DNA of 7,187 bases from Methylococcales bacterium (GCA_023134955.1 JAGLUC010000423.1:1-7187); one strand, 5' to 3'. Positions 1-6,038 are shown, counted from the first letter of the stretch. Notes: generated by a model not told the origin, from the letters alone. Translations and numbers: made by a program.

Positions 1-142
1 GTTGCCCCGACCCGATCGGGGGAGTTGATAATGAAATTCCCGTATTTCACTTCGTTTCATACGGGCTACATGATTAAAATAATTCATTATTTATTAATCA
101 AACTAATGTTGCTGGAGTACTAGCTTGTTTATGTAACATCCT
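1..142. repeat. Intergenic hairpin repeats downstream of cysN
   Basis: This non-coding stretch holds three self-complementary segments. First, CCCCGA (5-10) pairs with TCGGGG (16-21); the palindrome CCCGATCGGG lies at 11-20. Second, CCCGTAT (39-45) and ATACGGG (59-65) bracket a 13-nt loop, followed by CTAC. On the minus strand this reads GTAGCCCGTATGAAACG..., which resembles the GTAGCCCGGATGAAGCG... type of hairpin repeat dispersed in many proteobacterial genomes (recognised from memory, not searched). Third, an AT-rich near-palindrome at 71-100 has a stem starting TGATTA/TAATCA with one bulge. Any of these could end transcription of the cysDN operon, but none is followed by a clear T-run on the minus strand. 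The structures are visible directly; a terminator role is inference. Confidence 0.6.
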
Positions 143-1768
143 TTAGTAAATAACTCGCTGTGCTTTAAGCGTACTATAAATATCATCAATAGATTGTTTG
201 TCACAATCAAAGGAATAATCGGTTGATGATTCGGCTTCGACCAATAAACAAATTAAGCCGGCATCTTTAATAGCAGTAAGCAATGCATTATCAGATTGGT
301 TTTCTAATACAGTCGTTGCATGGCCTGTATCAAATAACTTTCTCTCTAATTGATAAGCCATGTCCTTACTATTTGAACCAGTCAGATTAATCGCTGTTGC
401 TTTTTGGCTAAACCTTGCAGCCCGTTCATTTGCAGAGACGTGGCTTAAATTATCATCATCACTTTCGCCTGTAATCATACCTGCGCCAACGGTGACGTTA
501 GTTAAACGATCAATAATAATAAAAGCACCTGTGCCTTTATTTTGTTTGTATGGGTCAAATACTACGGGAGCGTTAACCGATACGGTACATGAGGCAATCT
601 CATTTAAGTTTAATTCCATCGCATCATGATGCTCTAGTGTATTAACATCAATTCGATAATTAATCGCTAAGATTGAGCCGGATACAGTGCGTGTTGCTAA
701 TTTTATGAGATATTGACGACCTGGTGTCATGGCTTTTTCAGCCATCCAGACAATAGAGGCATTAAATTTATCAGCAACCAGAGCGTGTGATTTTTCTTGG
801 CCGATAATCATGTCACCACGACTAATGTCTATTTCATCTTCCATGGTTAGGGTGACAGCCATAGCAGCAAAGGCTTCATCTAAATCACCATCATAGGTAA
901 CGATTGATTTAATTTTACTGCGTTTACCCGAAGGTAATACTGTAATGCTGTCACCTTTATGGAAAACGCCTGAAGCAATAGTGCCGCAAAATCCACGAAA
1001 ATCAAGGTTAGGGCGGTTAACATATTGCACAGGTAGGCGGGCATCCTCAAAATTACGGTCACTTGAAATTTTTATGGTATTTAATGTTTCCATCATCGGT
1101 TTACCAGTAAACCAAGGCATATTCTCACTTGGGTTAACCACATTATCGCCATCTAATGCCGACATAGGGATGAAGTGAATGTCATCCAGACCTAATGATG
1201 CAGTGAAATCCAGATAATCTTGTTTGATTTTGTTATAAGTTTCTTCACTATAATCAACTAAATCCATTTTGTTAATAGATACGATGATATGTTTAATGCC
1301 CAGTAAAGAGGCAATAAAACTGTGGCGTTTGGTTTGGGTTTGTACGCCATAACGGGCATCAATCAAGATAACGGCTAAGTCACAAGTTGAAGCACCTGTT
1401 GCCATATTGCGAGTATATTGCTCATGCCCTGGGGTATCAGCAATAATAAATTTGCGAGTAGAGGTGGAAAAATAACGATACGCCACATCAATAGTAATTC
1501 CCTGCTCACGCTCAGCTTGCAAGCCATCAACCAATAAAGCCAAGTCGATTTTTCCAGCACCTGTAGTGCCAGATTTTACGCTGTCAGCTTGTACGGCGGC
1601 TAATTGATCTTCATAGATCATTTTTGAGTCATGTAATAAGCGACCAATTAAGGTGCTTTTACCATCATCAACATTACCGCAAGTTAAAAAGCGTAGTAGC
1701 TCTTTTTTTTCATGCTGAGCTAAGTATGCATCAATATCTGTACTAATTAAATCTGATTGGTGGGACAT
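143..1768 (-). CDS. cysN: Sulfate adenylyltransferase subunit 1 (GTPase), CysN, with degenerate APS-kinase-like tail
   Basis: CysN is the GTPase subunit of ATP sulfurylase. With CysD it converts sulfate and ATP to adenosine 5'-phosphosulfate (APS) in the cytoplasm, using GTP hydrolysis to drive the reaction. The 541-residue product shows translation-factor-type GTPase motifs: G1 GNVDDGKST (about 31-39), DTPGH (111-115) and NKMD (166-169), followed by beta-barrel domains. I chose the ATG at 1768 over the TTG at 1804. The TTG lies inside the inverted repeat of the neighbouring inserted cassette, and the ATG has AAGGA upstream, although the spacing is long. CysN alone is usually about 475 residues. 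Here about 85 extra residues (458-541) begin with TAINLTGSNSKDM and contain LERKLFDTGH. This resembles the start of APS kinase (TIWLTGLSGxGKST...LExxL...G) but lacks the P-loop lysine. The tail therefore looks like a shortened, inactive CysC remnant. Identity is certain; the origin of the tail is inferred. Confidence 0.96.
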   Translation of the reverse strand: MSHQSDLISTDIDAYLAQHEKKELLRFLTCGNVDDGKSTLIGRLLHDSKMIYEDQLAAVQADSVKSGTTGAGKIDLALLVDGLQAEREQGITIDVAYRYFSTSTRKFIIADTPGHEQYTRNMATGASTCDLAVILIDARYGVQTQTKRHSFIASLLGIKHIIVSINKMDLVDYSEETYNKIKQDYLDFTASLGLDDIHFIPMSALDGDNVVNPSENMPWFTGKPMMETLNTIKISSDRNFEDARLPVQYVNRPNLDFRGFCGTIASGVFHKGDSITVLPSGKRSKIKSIVTYDGDLDEAFAAMAVTLTMEDEIDISRGDMIIGQEKSHALVADKFNASIVWMAEKAMTPGRQYLIKLATRTVSGSILAINYRIDVNTLEHHDAMELNLNEIASCTVSVNAPVVFDPYKQNKGTGAFIIIDRLTNVTVGAGMITGESDDDNLSHVSANERAARFSQKATAINLTGSNSKDMAYQLERKLFDTGHATTVLENQSDNALLTAIKDAGLICLLVEAESSTDYSFDCDKQSIDDIYSTLKAQRVIY

Positions 1769-1796
1769 GGGAAAAATTTTTCCTTTTAAAATTTTT

Positions 1797-2188
1797 AGAC
1801 TCAAGGCAAAAGACGAAAGACGAAAAGATCAAGTGCTTCTGGATTTGATGAGAGTGAATAACATTTTTGATAGTTGTTCAGTTTCATTTTTCCATTGAAG
1901 ACCTGTTTCTTTTTTTATGTATCCAATTTCAATGCCTATATAAATTTGAGTTCGTAGTTCTGCACAAGAACCTTTTGCATAATAGAAGAACTTATTACCA
2001 TCTTTATCTGTATCTCGTTCAAAACCTTCGGCAATATTGCTAGGAATAGATAAACTACACCGTGTTATCTGATCTTTAAAACCAAAATCTTTGCAATGAC
2101 TAAGTTCTTTATAAACATCAACACAAAGCCGAGAAGATCTTTTCCATACATCCAAATTTTCAAATCGTATGTCTTTAGCCTTGAGTCT
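1797..2188. mobile_element. Inverted-repeat-bounded cassette carrying a four-helix-bundle gene (IVS-like)
   Basis: The segment is bounded by AGACTCAAGGCAAAAGAC (1797-1814) and GTCTTTAGCCTTGAGTCT (2171-2188), which are inverted complements at 17 of 18 positions. Inside the left arm is a short tandem AAAGACG array (about 1809-1826). The arms enclose a four-helix-bundle gene that ends 14 nt from the left arm. In the minus-strand transcript the ends can pair into an 18-bp stem with the ORF in the loop. Intervening sequences in bacterial 23S rRNA genes (for example Leptospira, Coxiella) have this plan and encode the same protein family. Here the cassette sits between cysD and cysN, genes that normally abut. 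No transposase is present and no convincing target duplication is visible. The repeat and gene are seen directly; mobility is inference. Confidence 0.6.
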
Positions 2189-2209
2189 GCTCTTAAAAAT
2201 ACCCCTCAC
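1829..2209 (-). CDS. Four-helix-bundle protein, S23/IVP family (TIGR02436-like)
   Basis: This is a small protein of the S23 ribosomal/intervening-sequence family, which forms a four-helix bundle and assembles into small oligomers. Members are encoded in 23S rRNA intervening sequences, and the related Avd serves diversity-generating retroelements. Function outside those settings is unknown. Family hallmarks are visible: FENLDVWKRSSRL near the N-terminus, SIPSNIAEGFER (54-65 in the 126-residue form), AKGSCAELRTQ (78-88) and the EIGYI helix. The start is uncertain. GTG at 2209 is used here and overlaps the cysD end by 17 nt. A TTG at 2248 extends the frame further. The family's usual start falls at codon ATA (2170-2168), which has AAGG 8 nt upstream inside the inverted-repeat arm. 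That suggests a lost or non-canonical start. The gene is co-oriented with cysD and cysN and was probably inserted between them. Confidence 0.8.
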   Translation of the reverse strand: MRGIFKSRLKAKDIRFENLDVWKRSSRLCVDVYKELSHCKDFGFKDQITRCSLSIPSNIAEGFERDTDKDGNKFFYYAKGSCAELRTQIYIGIEIGYIKKETGLQWKNETEQLSKMLFTLIKSRST

Positions 2210-3101
2210 GTTTCTTCTGTTCCATAGAACCTGCTTGATCGTGATCAATCAATCGGCCTTGGCGTTCAGAGGTGGTGGTTAATAGCATTTCCTGAATAAT
2301 TTCAGGCAAAGTAGTTGCAGTTGACTCAACTGCGCCAGTAAGAGGGTAGCAACCTAAAGTTCTAAAACGAACCATCTTCATTTCAACTTTTTCATTTTCA
2401 CCAATAGGCATACGCTCATCATCGACCATAATTAACATGCCATCTTTGTTTACTACAGGGCGTTCTTTGGCGAAATATAGCGGTACGATGGGGATGCTTT
2501 CTAAATGGATATACTGCCAAATATCAAGCTCAGTCCAGTTAGATAATGGGAAAACCCGGATGCTTTCACCTTTGTCTAATTTACCGTTATAAATATTCCA
2601 TAATTCCGGACGTTGGTTTTTTGGATCCCAACGGTGATTTTTATCTCTAAAAGAGTAAACCCGTTCTTTAGCACGAGATTTTTCTTCGTCTCTGCGTGCA
2701 CCACCAAAAGCGGCATCAAATTGATATTTGTTTAAGGCTTGTTTTAATCCATCCGTTTTCATCACATCCGTATGTTTTTTACTGCCATGGGTAAAAGGCC
2801 CCATACCTTGCTCAACACCTTCTTGATTAATATGAATAATTAAATCCAGACCTAAATCCTCAACCATCTTGTCTCTAAATTCAATCATTTCTTTGAATTT
2901 CCAGGTGGTATCAACATGCATCATGGGGAAGGGGGGCTTTCCTGGGTAAAAAGCCTTCATGGTTAAATGCAGCATGACTGCTGAGTCTTTACCCACAGAA
3001 TACAGCATAACTGGATTGTCAAATTCTGCCGCAACTTCTCTAATAATATGAATACTTTCAGCTTCAAGTTGTTTTAGATGAGTTAGATTATAGTCTGTCA
3101 T
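2193..3101 (-). CDS. cysD: Sulfate adenylyltransferase subunit 2, CysD
   Basis: CysD is the catalytic adenylyl-transferring subunit of heterodimeric ATP sulfurylase. It forms APS and pyrophosphate from sulfate and ATP, partnered by the GTPase CysN. The 302-residue length is typical. The PP-loop-type nucleotide motif SVGKDS is at 35-40. The conserved GGARRDEEKSRAKER is at 133-147 and SNWTELDIWQYI at 187-198. The C-terminus KKREGYF is the normal family end, so the gene is intact despite the insertion directly behind it. The ATG at 3101 gives MTDYNLTHLKQLEAESIHI, a standard N-terminus; only a weak ribosome-binding sequence precedes it. It is the first gene of a cysD-(four-helix-bundle)-cysN operon. 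No clear promoter could be picked out in the AT-rich upstream DNA. No separate cysC or cysH is seen in the window. Confidence 0.97.
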   Translation of the reverse strand: MTDYNLTHLKQLEAESIHIIREVAAEFDNPVMLYSVGKDSAVMLHLTMKAFYPGKPPFPMMHVDTTWKFKEMIEFRDKMVEDLGLDLIIHINQEGVEQGMGPFTHGSKKHTDVMKTDGLKQALNKYQFDAAFGGARRDEEKSRAKERVYSFRDKNHRWDPKNQRPELWNIYNGKLDKGESIRVFPLSNWTELDIWQYIHLESIPIVPLYFAKERPVVNKDGMLIMVDDERMPIGENEKVEMKMVRFRTLGCYPLTGAVESTATTLPEIIQEMLLTTTSERQGRLIDHDQAGSMEQKKREGYF

Positions 3102-3376
3102 TAATGGGGTGTTTGTAGGTGTAAAATATACATTTGACCTGGATATATTGCCGTCTCAGTTCAGGTTTTGCTAAACCGTGTATTTTAAAGGGAAATGGAG
3201 CTGATTGCTAGGGTAGTATTTAATATTGAGTAGTGTGATTTGCAGCAGGAATGTGGATATGTGTTTAAGAGAAGATAATTATTTCTGATTAATAACTGTG
3301 ACGGATGGATAAATAAATAGACTGCTTTAATATTGAAACCTAACTCTTTATTTTGGGGTTATAGGCAATGTCGTTA
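3102..3376. other. Intergenic region upstream of cysD
   Basis: This is AT-rich DNA without a credible ORF, and it should hold the cysD promoter on the minus strand. I see no convincing -35/-10 pair and no operator I recognise. A small hairpin in the presumed leader is formed by GGTTT (3164-3168) and AAACC (3173-3177) with a TGCT loop. Nothing else stands out before the repeat element that begins near 3377. Confidence 0.5.
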
Positions 3377-3578
3377 AGTTAAGCTGATAACATAGGATGT
3401 GCTGACGACAGGAAGCGCATCAATTACTAAAGATGCGCTCGGCACACCGCTGCGCTGCTCCTCGGTATTTGCTCCATTATTCTACTACATGCCTTCCATG
3501 GCATTATGCGTTGCTCTACTACACACCATCCATGGTGTTATTCGTTCCTCAGCACATCCCATTTCAGTTTGCTTAACT
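3377..3578. repeat. MITE-like element with imperfect terminal inverted repeats and internal hairpins
   Basis: The left end (3377-3405) and right end (3549-3578) are inverted copies. AGTTAAGC (3377-3384) matches GCTTAACT (3571-3578), and GGATGTGCTGA (3395-3405) matches TCAGCACATCC (3549-3559), with about 10 variable bases between each pair of blocks. Inside, AGCGCATC (3414-3421) can pair either with GATGTGCT (3396-3403, one G-T pair) or perfectly with GATGCGCT (3432-3439). Two 34-bp tandem units follow at 3482-3549. The GATGTGCT...AGCGCATC core resembles short dispersed hairpin repeats common in gammaproteobacteria (from memory). A plus-strand open frame through this element has no family resemblance and is not a gene. 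Likely a non-autonomous mobile repeat; copy number elsewhere cannot be seen here. Confidence 0.6.
3482..3549. repeat. Two 34-bp tandem units with compensatory hairpins
   Basis: Each unit is CTACTAC, then a 16-nt hairpin, then an 11-nt tail. Unit 1 (3482-3515) has stem ATGCC/GGCAT and unit 2 (3516-3549) has ACACC/GGTGT, both with a 6-nt loop ending in TCCAT. The units agree at 27 of 34 positions. The four stem differences are two paired changes that keep both stems fully base-paired. Confidence 0.7.
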
Positions 3579-3618
3579 AGAATTATAGGAGGATTTAAAT
3601 GCCTCGATTATTTTATGA

Positions 3619-4218
3619 TTAAAAAGAATAACTTATACCAGCATAGACATTATGGCTTTGGTACTCTATATCACCATAGTAAAATTGCGGGTCCGAAGTT
3701 CCAAAAAAGCGATATTTAAGACCCACAGTAAATTTGTTGTTTAATTTATAATCTACACCAGTACCAACATGATAGGCAAAAGCTGCAGCATCATCTGTAA
3801 AGGTATTGTTGTTTATGTTGCTAATAAAAACGCCAGCAATCCCTATACCAGCACCAATATAGGGAGTAAAAGGACTATTATTTTTAAAGTCAAAATATCC
3901 ATTGGCTAAAAAAGCAACGCTTTGTACGTCACCAGAGACAGCATTAGAATTAATAGTATCTAAATCATTGTGCTGGTAGGCAATTTCACCTTCTACTCTG
4001 AAATTCTCATCCAGTTTATATCCTATTGCCATTCCTAAGGCTACACCCACGTCATACTTAACAATGTCAGCGTTGTTACCAAATGTTACGGTAGTAGAGT
4101 CTTCTGGTGCAGAGAATCCAAAGTTTCCACTTAAGTATAGGTTCTCATTACAATATGCGGTATTTGCAGTAAACAGTAATAGCCCTGAGACTAATGTTTT
4201 TGTAAATAGGTGTTTCAT
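3619..4218 (-). CDS. Small outer-membrane beta-barrel protein (porin/OmpA-like barrel family)
   Basis: This is a 199-residue protein predicted to sit in the outer membrane. The start is the ATG at 4218 (MKHLFTKTLVSGLLLFTANTAYC), which has GGAG 5 nt upstream; a TTG at 4251 is less likely. The first 20-23 residues form a signal peptide, basic then hydrophobic, with cleavage probably near ANTA/AYC. The mature part opens with a strand, NENLYLSGNFGFS. It then alternates amphipathic strands with turns (for example NFRVEGEIAYQHNDLD, TPYIGAGIGIAGVF, FTVGLKYRFFGTSD) and ends YAGISYSF. The terminal phenylalanine is the usual signal for outer-membrane assembly. The pattern fits the 8-stranded OMP_b-brl/opacity-type barrels; the ligand or role is unknown. 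It stands alone, 517 nt upstream of cysD, with a strong inverted repeat just before it that may be its operator. Confidence 0.85.
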   Translation of the reverse strand: MKHLFTKTLVSGLLLFTANTAYCNENLYLSGNFGFSAPEDSTTVTFGNNADIVKYDVGVALGMAIGYKLDENFRVEGEIAYQHNDLDTINSNAVSGDVQSVAFLANGYFDFKNNSPFTPYIGAGIGIAGVFISNINNNTFTDDAAAFAYHVGTGVDYKLNNKFTVGLKYRFFGTSDPQFYYGDIEYQSHNVYAGISYSF

Positions 4219-4241
4219 CTCTTCTCCAATGTTAAAATCTA

Positions 4242-4274
4242 TAATTAACAATACGTTAATTGTATTGTTAATTA
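4242..4274. promoter_or_regulatory. Perfect 13-bp inverted repeat, candidate operator of the outer-membrane protein gene
   Basis: TAATTAACAATAC (4242-4254) and GTATTGTTAATTA (4262-4274) are perfect inverted complements separated by GTTAATT. The motif ATTAAC/GTTAAT occurs three times at 4244, 4255 and 4267, about one helical turn apart. The repeat lies 24 bp upstream of the minus-strand ATG at 4218. A possible -10 hexamer TATAGA (4243-4238, minus strand) abuts it, so a bound dimer would cover the promoter. The site lies between divergent genes and could also affect cobB. Operator function is inference; the symmetry is plain. Confidence 0.5.
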
Positions 4275-4474
4275 GTCTAGCTGATATTTGGAGGGTAATA
4301 AACCAGAGAATATGGAAAGTATTATGTTGGTCACAAAAAAGAAACAGTTAAGAAAATGATAAAATTTCTGATGCAGAATAAATTTCTTTTGGCGATAAAC
4401 CAGCTGAAAAAACATTTACTATGCAAGCTAATTGATGAAATTCTATATTTCCAATAAATTAAAGTTTAATACAA

Positions 4475-5749
4475 ATGAAAATAGCATTACTGGCAGGGAC
4501 TCAATCGGGCTGTGGTAAAACCACGATTATGTTGGCTTTATTACAATATTTAAAACAACAGCAAAAGAATATTGTTTCTTTTAAAACTGGGCCTGATTTT
4601 CTTGACCCTATGTGGCATCAATTATTGACAGACCAGGTATCGTACAATTTAGATACCCGCATGGTAGGTTTGAATGAATCTAAAAAAATCATTAATAAAC
4701 AACATCAACAAAATGATCTTGCCTTAATCGAAGGAGTAATGGGTTTGTTTGATGGACGTACAGGCGTAGGGCAAGATGGCTCCAGTGCCGACCTGGCAAA
4801 AGGTTTGAACTGCCCCGTTATTTTGGTGGTTAATGCTAAAGGCATGAGTGGCTCAATTGTGCCTTTAGTGAGTGGTTTTTGTGATTATGCCAATAAGATG
4901 GGGGTGAATATTTCTGGCATTATTGCTAACCAAGTAGGAAGTGCGCATCATGCCTCTTTATTAAAGAGTTTTTTAGCTGATTACCATATGCCACCTTTAT
5001 TGGCATGGATGGAAAAAGAATCTGCGGTTTTAGCCGAGCGTCATTTAGGCCTGGTTGCGCCAGATCAAATAGATATACCTAATTTTTTAACTAAATTTCA
5101 TGTGGATGATGACGCCTTATCTTTAGCTTTTATAGAATGGAGTGATATTAATCAAAACGCTTATCCCATTGAAAAAAAGTTATTGATCAATAAAAAAATA
5201 GCCATCGCCAAGGATGCAGCCTGTTGTTTTATTTATCAAGCTAATATTGACTGGTTACAAGATCAAGGTGCTAATGTTTGTTATTTTTCTGTTATCAAGG
5301 GTGAGGCAGTCCCCAGTGATGCAGATGCGCTGTGGCTACCAGGTGGTTATCCTGAGCTGTATGCACAACAATTATCCGTATCAAACAGTTGGGACTCAAT
5401 CCGGCGATTTATAGAAGCAGATAAACCTGTGTTAGCAGAATGTGGTGGCAGTATGCTGCTGGGTAAGCAGTTAATTGATATTACAGGCACAGTCTGGGCT
5501 ATGGCAGGTATTTTGCCGTACAGGTCAAAAATGCAGAAAAAATTGGCTTCTTTAGGCTATAGAGAAGAGGCTAGTGGGATAAGAGGACATGAGTTTCATT
5601 ATTCAAGCAGAGAATGTGAGGAACAATTACCCTCCAGCTTTGAATGTTCGCGTGGTGACCAGGGAATACGCTATAAAAACTTACGTGCATCATATATCCA
5701 CTGGTATTTTGCTAGTGCTCCAAAAGTAATCTCAGCTTGGTTGGCTTAA
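4475..5749 (+). CDS. cobB: Cobyrinate / hydrogenobyrinate a,c-diamide synthase (CbiA/CobB)
   Basis: This enzyme amidates the a and c side chains of (hydrogeno)cobyrinic acid, using glutamine and ATP, in the corrin part of cobalamin synthesis in the cytoplasm. The 424-residue protein has both halves intact. The N-terminal dethiobiotin-synthetase-like ATPase part has P-loop GTQSGCGKTT (8-17), GPDFLDP (39-45) and EGVMGLFDG (86-94). The C-terminal class-I glutamine amidotransferase part has LPGGYPEL (288-295), the nucleophile Cys323 in ECGG, RGHEFHYS (370-377) and the catalytic His409 in SYIHWYF. Whether it acts in the aerobic (CobB) or anaerobic (CbiA) route cannot be decided from this gene. The ATG at 4475 follows an AT-rich leader with no strong ribosome-binding site. 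It is followed 90 nt later by cbtB. No B12 box is visible upstream. Confidence 0.95.
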   Translation: MKIALLAGTQSGCGKTTIMLALLQYLKQQQKNIVSFKTGPDFLDPMWHQLLTDQVSYNLDTRMVGLNESKKIINKQHQQNDLALIEGVMGLFDGRTGVGQDGSSADLAKGLNCPVILVVNAKGMSGSIVPLVSGFCDYANKMGVNISGIIANQVGSAHHASLLKSFLADYHMPPLLAWMEKESAVLAERHLGLVAPDQIDIPNFLTKFHVDDDALSLAFIEWSDINQNAYPIEKKLLINKKIAIAKDAACCFIYQANIDWLQDQGANVCYFSVIKGEAVPSDADALWLPGGYPELYAQQLSVSNSWDSIRRFIEADKPVLAECGGSMLLGKQLIDITGTVWAMAGILPYRSKMQKKLASLGYREEASGIRGHEFHYSSRECEEQLPSSFECSRGDQGIRYKNLRASYIHWYFASAPKVISAWLA

Positions 5750-5839
5750 AGAGGGTATTATCGTTTATAATTAACGACAATGGCTTATAGCTTAAATTTA
5801 GCTTGTAAGAAAAGAAATTATGTTTAAAAAGGTGAGAAA

Positions 5840-6025
5840 ATGACACAAATTACCCACGTTAATCAAAAATCCATCAGTCTTTCATCTCAATCTAAAAAAA
5901 GCCAGATACTAGCATCAGCATTGCTGGGTATTACTGTTTTAATGGCAGTAGGGTTTGCCCCCATAGAAGTGATTCATAACGCAACACATGACACACGCCA
6001 TAGCACTGGTTTTCCTTGTCATTAA
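5840..6025 (+). CDS. cbtB: CbtB family protein, proposed cobalt transporter small subunit
   Basis: This is a 61-residue inner-membrane protein of the CbtB family, proposed from genome context as the small subunit of a cobalt transporter together with CbtA. It has a soluble N-terminus, one transmembrane helix (about residues 23-42, ILASALLGITVLMAVGFAP) and the diagnostic His-rich end HNATHDTRHSTGFPCH, a likely metal-binding tail. The start is well supported by AAGGTGAG just before the ATG. In the 90-nt gap after cobB, TATAAT at 5766-5771 could be a -10 box, but its -35 partner is weak, so co-transcription with cobB is equally possible. The usual partner cbtA does not follow: a strong hairpin and a convergent gene come next. 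Location beside cobB supports a link to cobalt supply for cobalamin. Confidence 0.88.
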   Translation: MTQITHVNQKSISLSSQSKKSQILASALLGITVLMAVGFAPIEVIHNATHDTRHSTGFPCH

Positions 6026-6038
6026 TTAATATATTCAA

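Noticed and set aside
360..629. Plus-strand open frame of 89 codons opposite cysN
   Set aside because: Antisense shadow of a strongly conserved coding region with no ribosome-binding site or family features.
1769..1804. Extended CysN start at TTG 1804
   Set aside because: It would translate part of the inserted cassette's inverted repeat; the added residues MSLKILKGKIFP are not CysN-like, and the ATG at 1768 gives a normal N-terminus.
1829..2209. Diversity-generating retroelement (four-helix-bundle protein as Avd)
   Set aside because: No reverse transcriptase, template repeat or variable-region target gene is in the window; the flanking inverted repeats fit the intervening-sequence type better.
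3587..3622. AGGAGG six bases before an ATG (3599) giving a 7-residue peptide MPRLFYD
   Set aside because: A good ribosome-binding sequence, but the frame is too short, has no follow-on gene, and overlaps the end of the opposite-strand barrel gene; most likely chance or a remnant.
3399..3719. Plus-strand open frame of 106 codons starting at a GTG
   Set aside because: It runs through the inverted-repeat element and antisense into the barrel gene, shows no family resemblance, and its start lies inside the repeat arm.
4064..4351. Plus-strand open frame of 95 codons opposite the start of the barrel gene
   Set aside because: Antisense shadow of a well-supported signal-peptide-bearing gene, and it crosses the operator-like repeat.
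4298..4403. Direct repeat ATAAACCAG (4298-4306 and 4395-4403)
   Set aside because: Nine bases in AT-rich DNA, non-adjacent and without symmetry; chance is the simplest explanation.
4252..4474. Possible cobalamin riboswitch before cobB
   Set aside because: No B12-box-like sequence and no GC-rich structured leader; the region is AT-rich throughout.
5761..5777. Small hairpin TCGTT/AACGA after cobB as a terminator
   Set aside because: Only five base pairs and no following T-run; it more likely overlaps a TATAAT-like promoter element or is chance.
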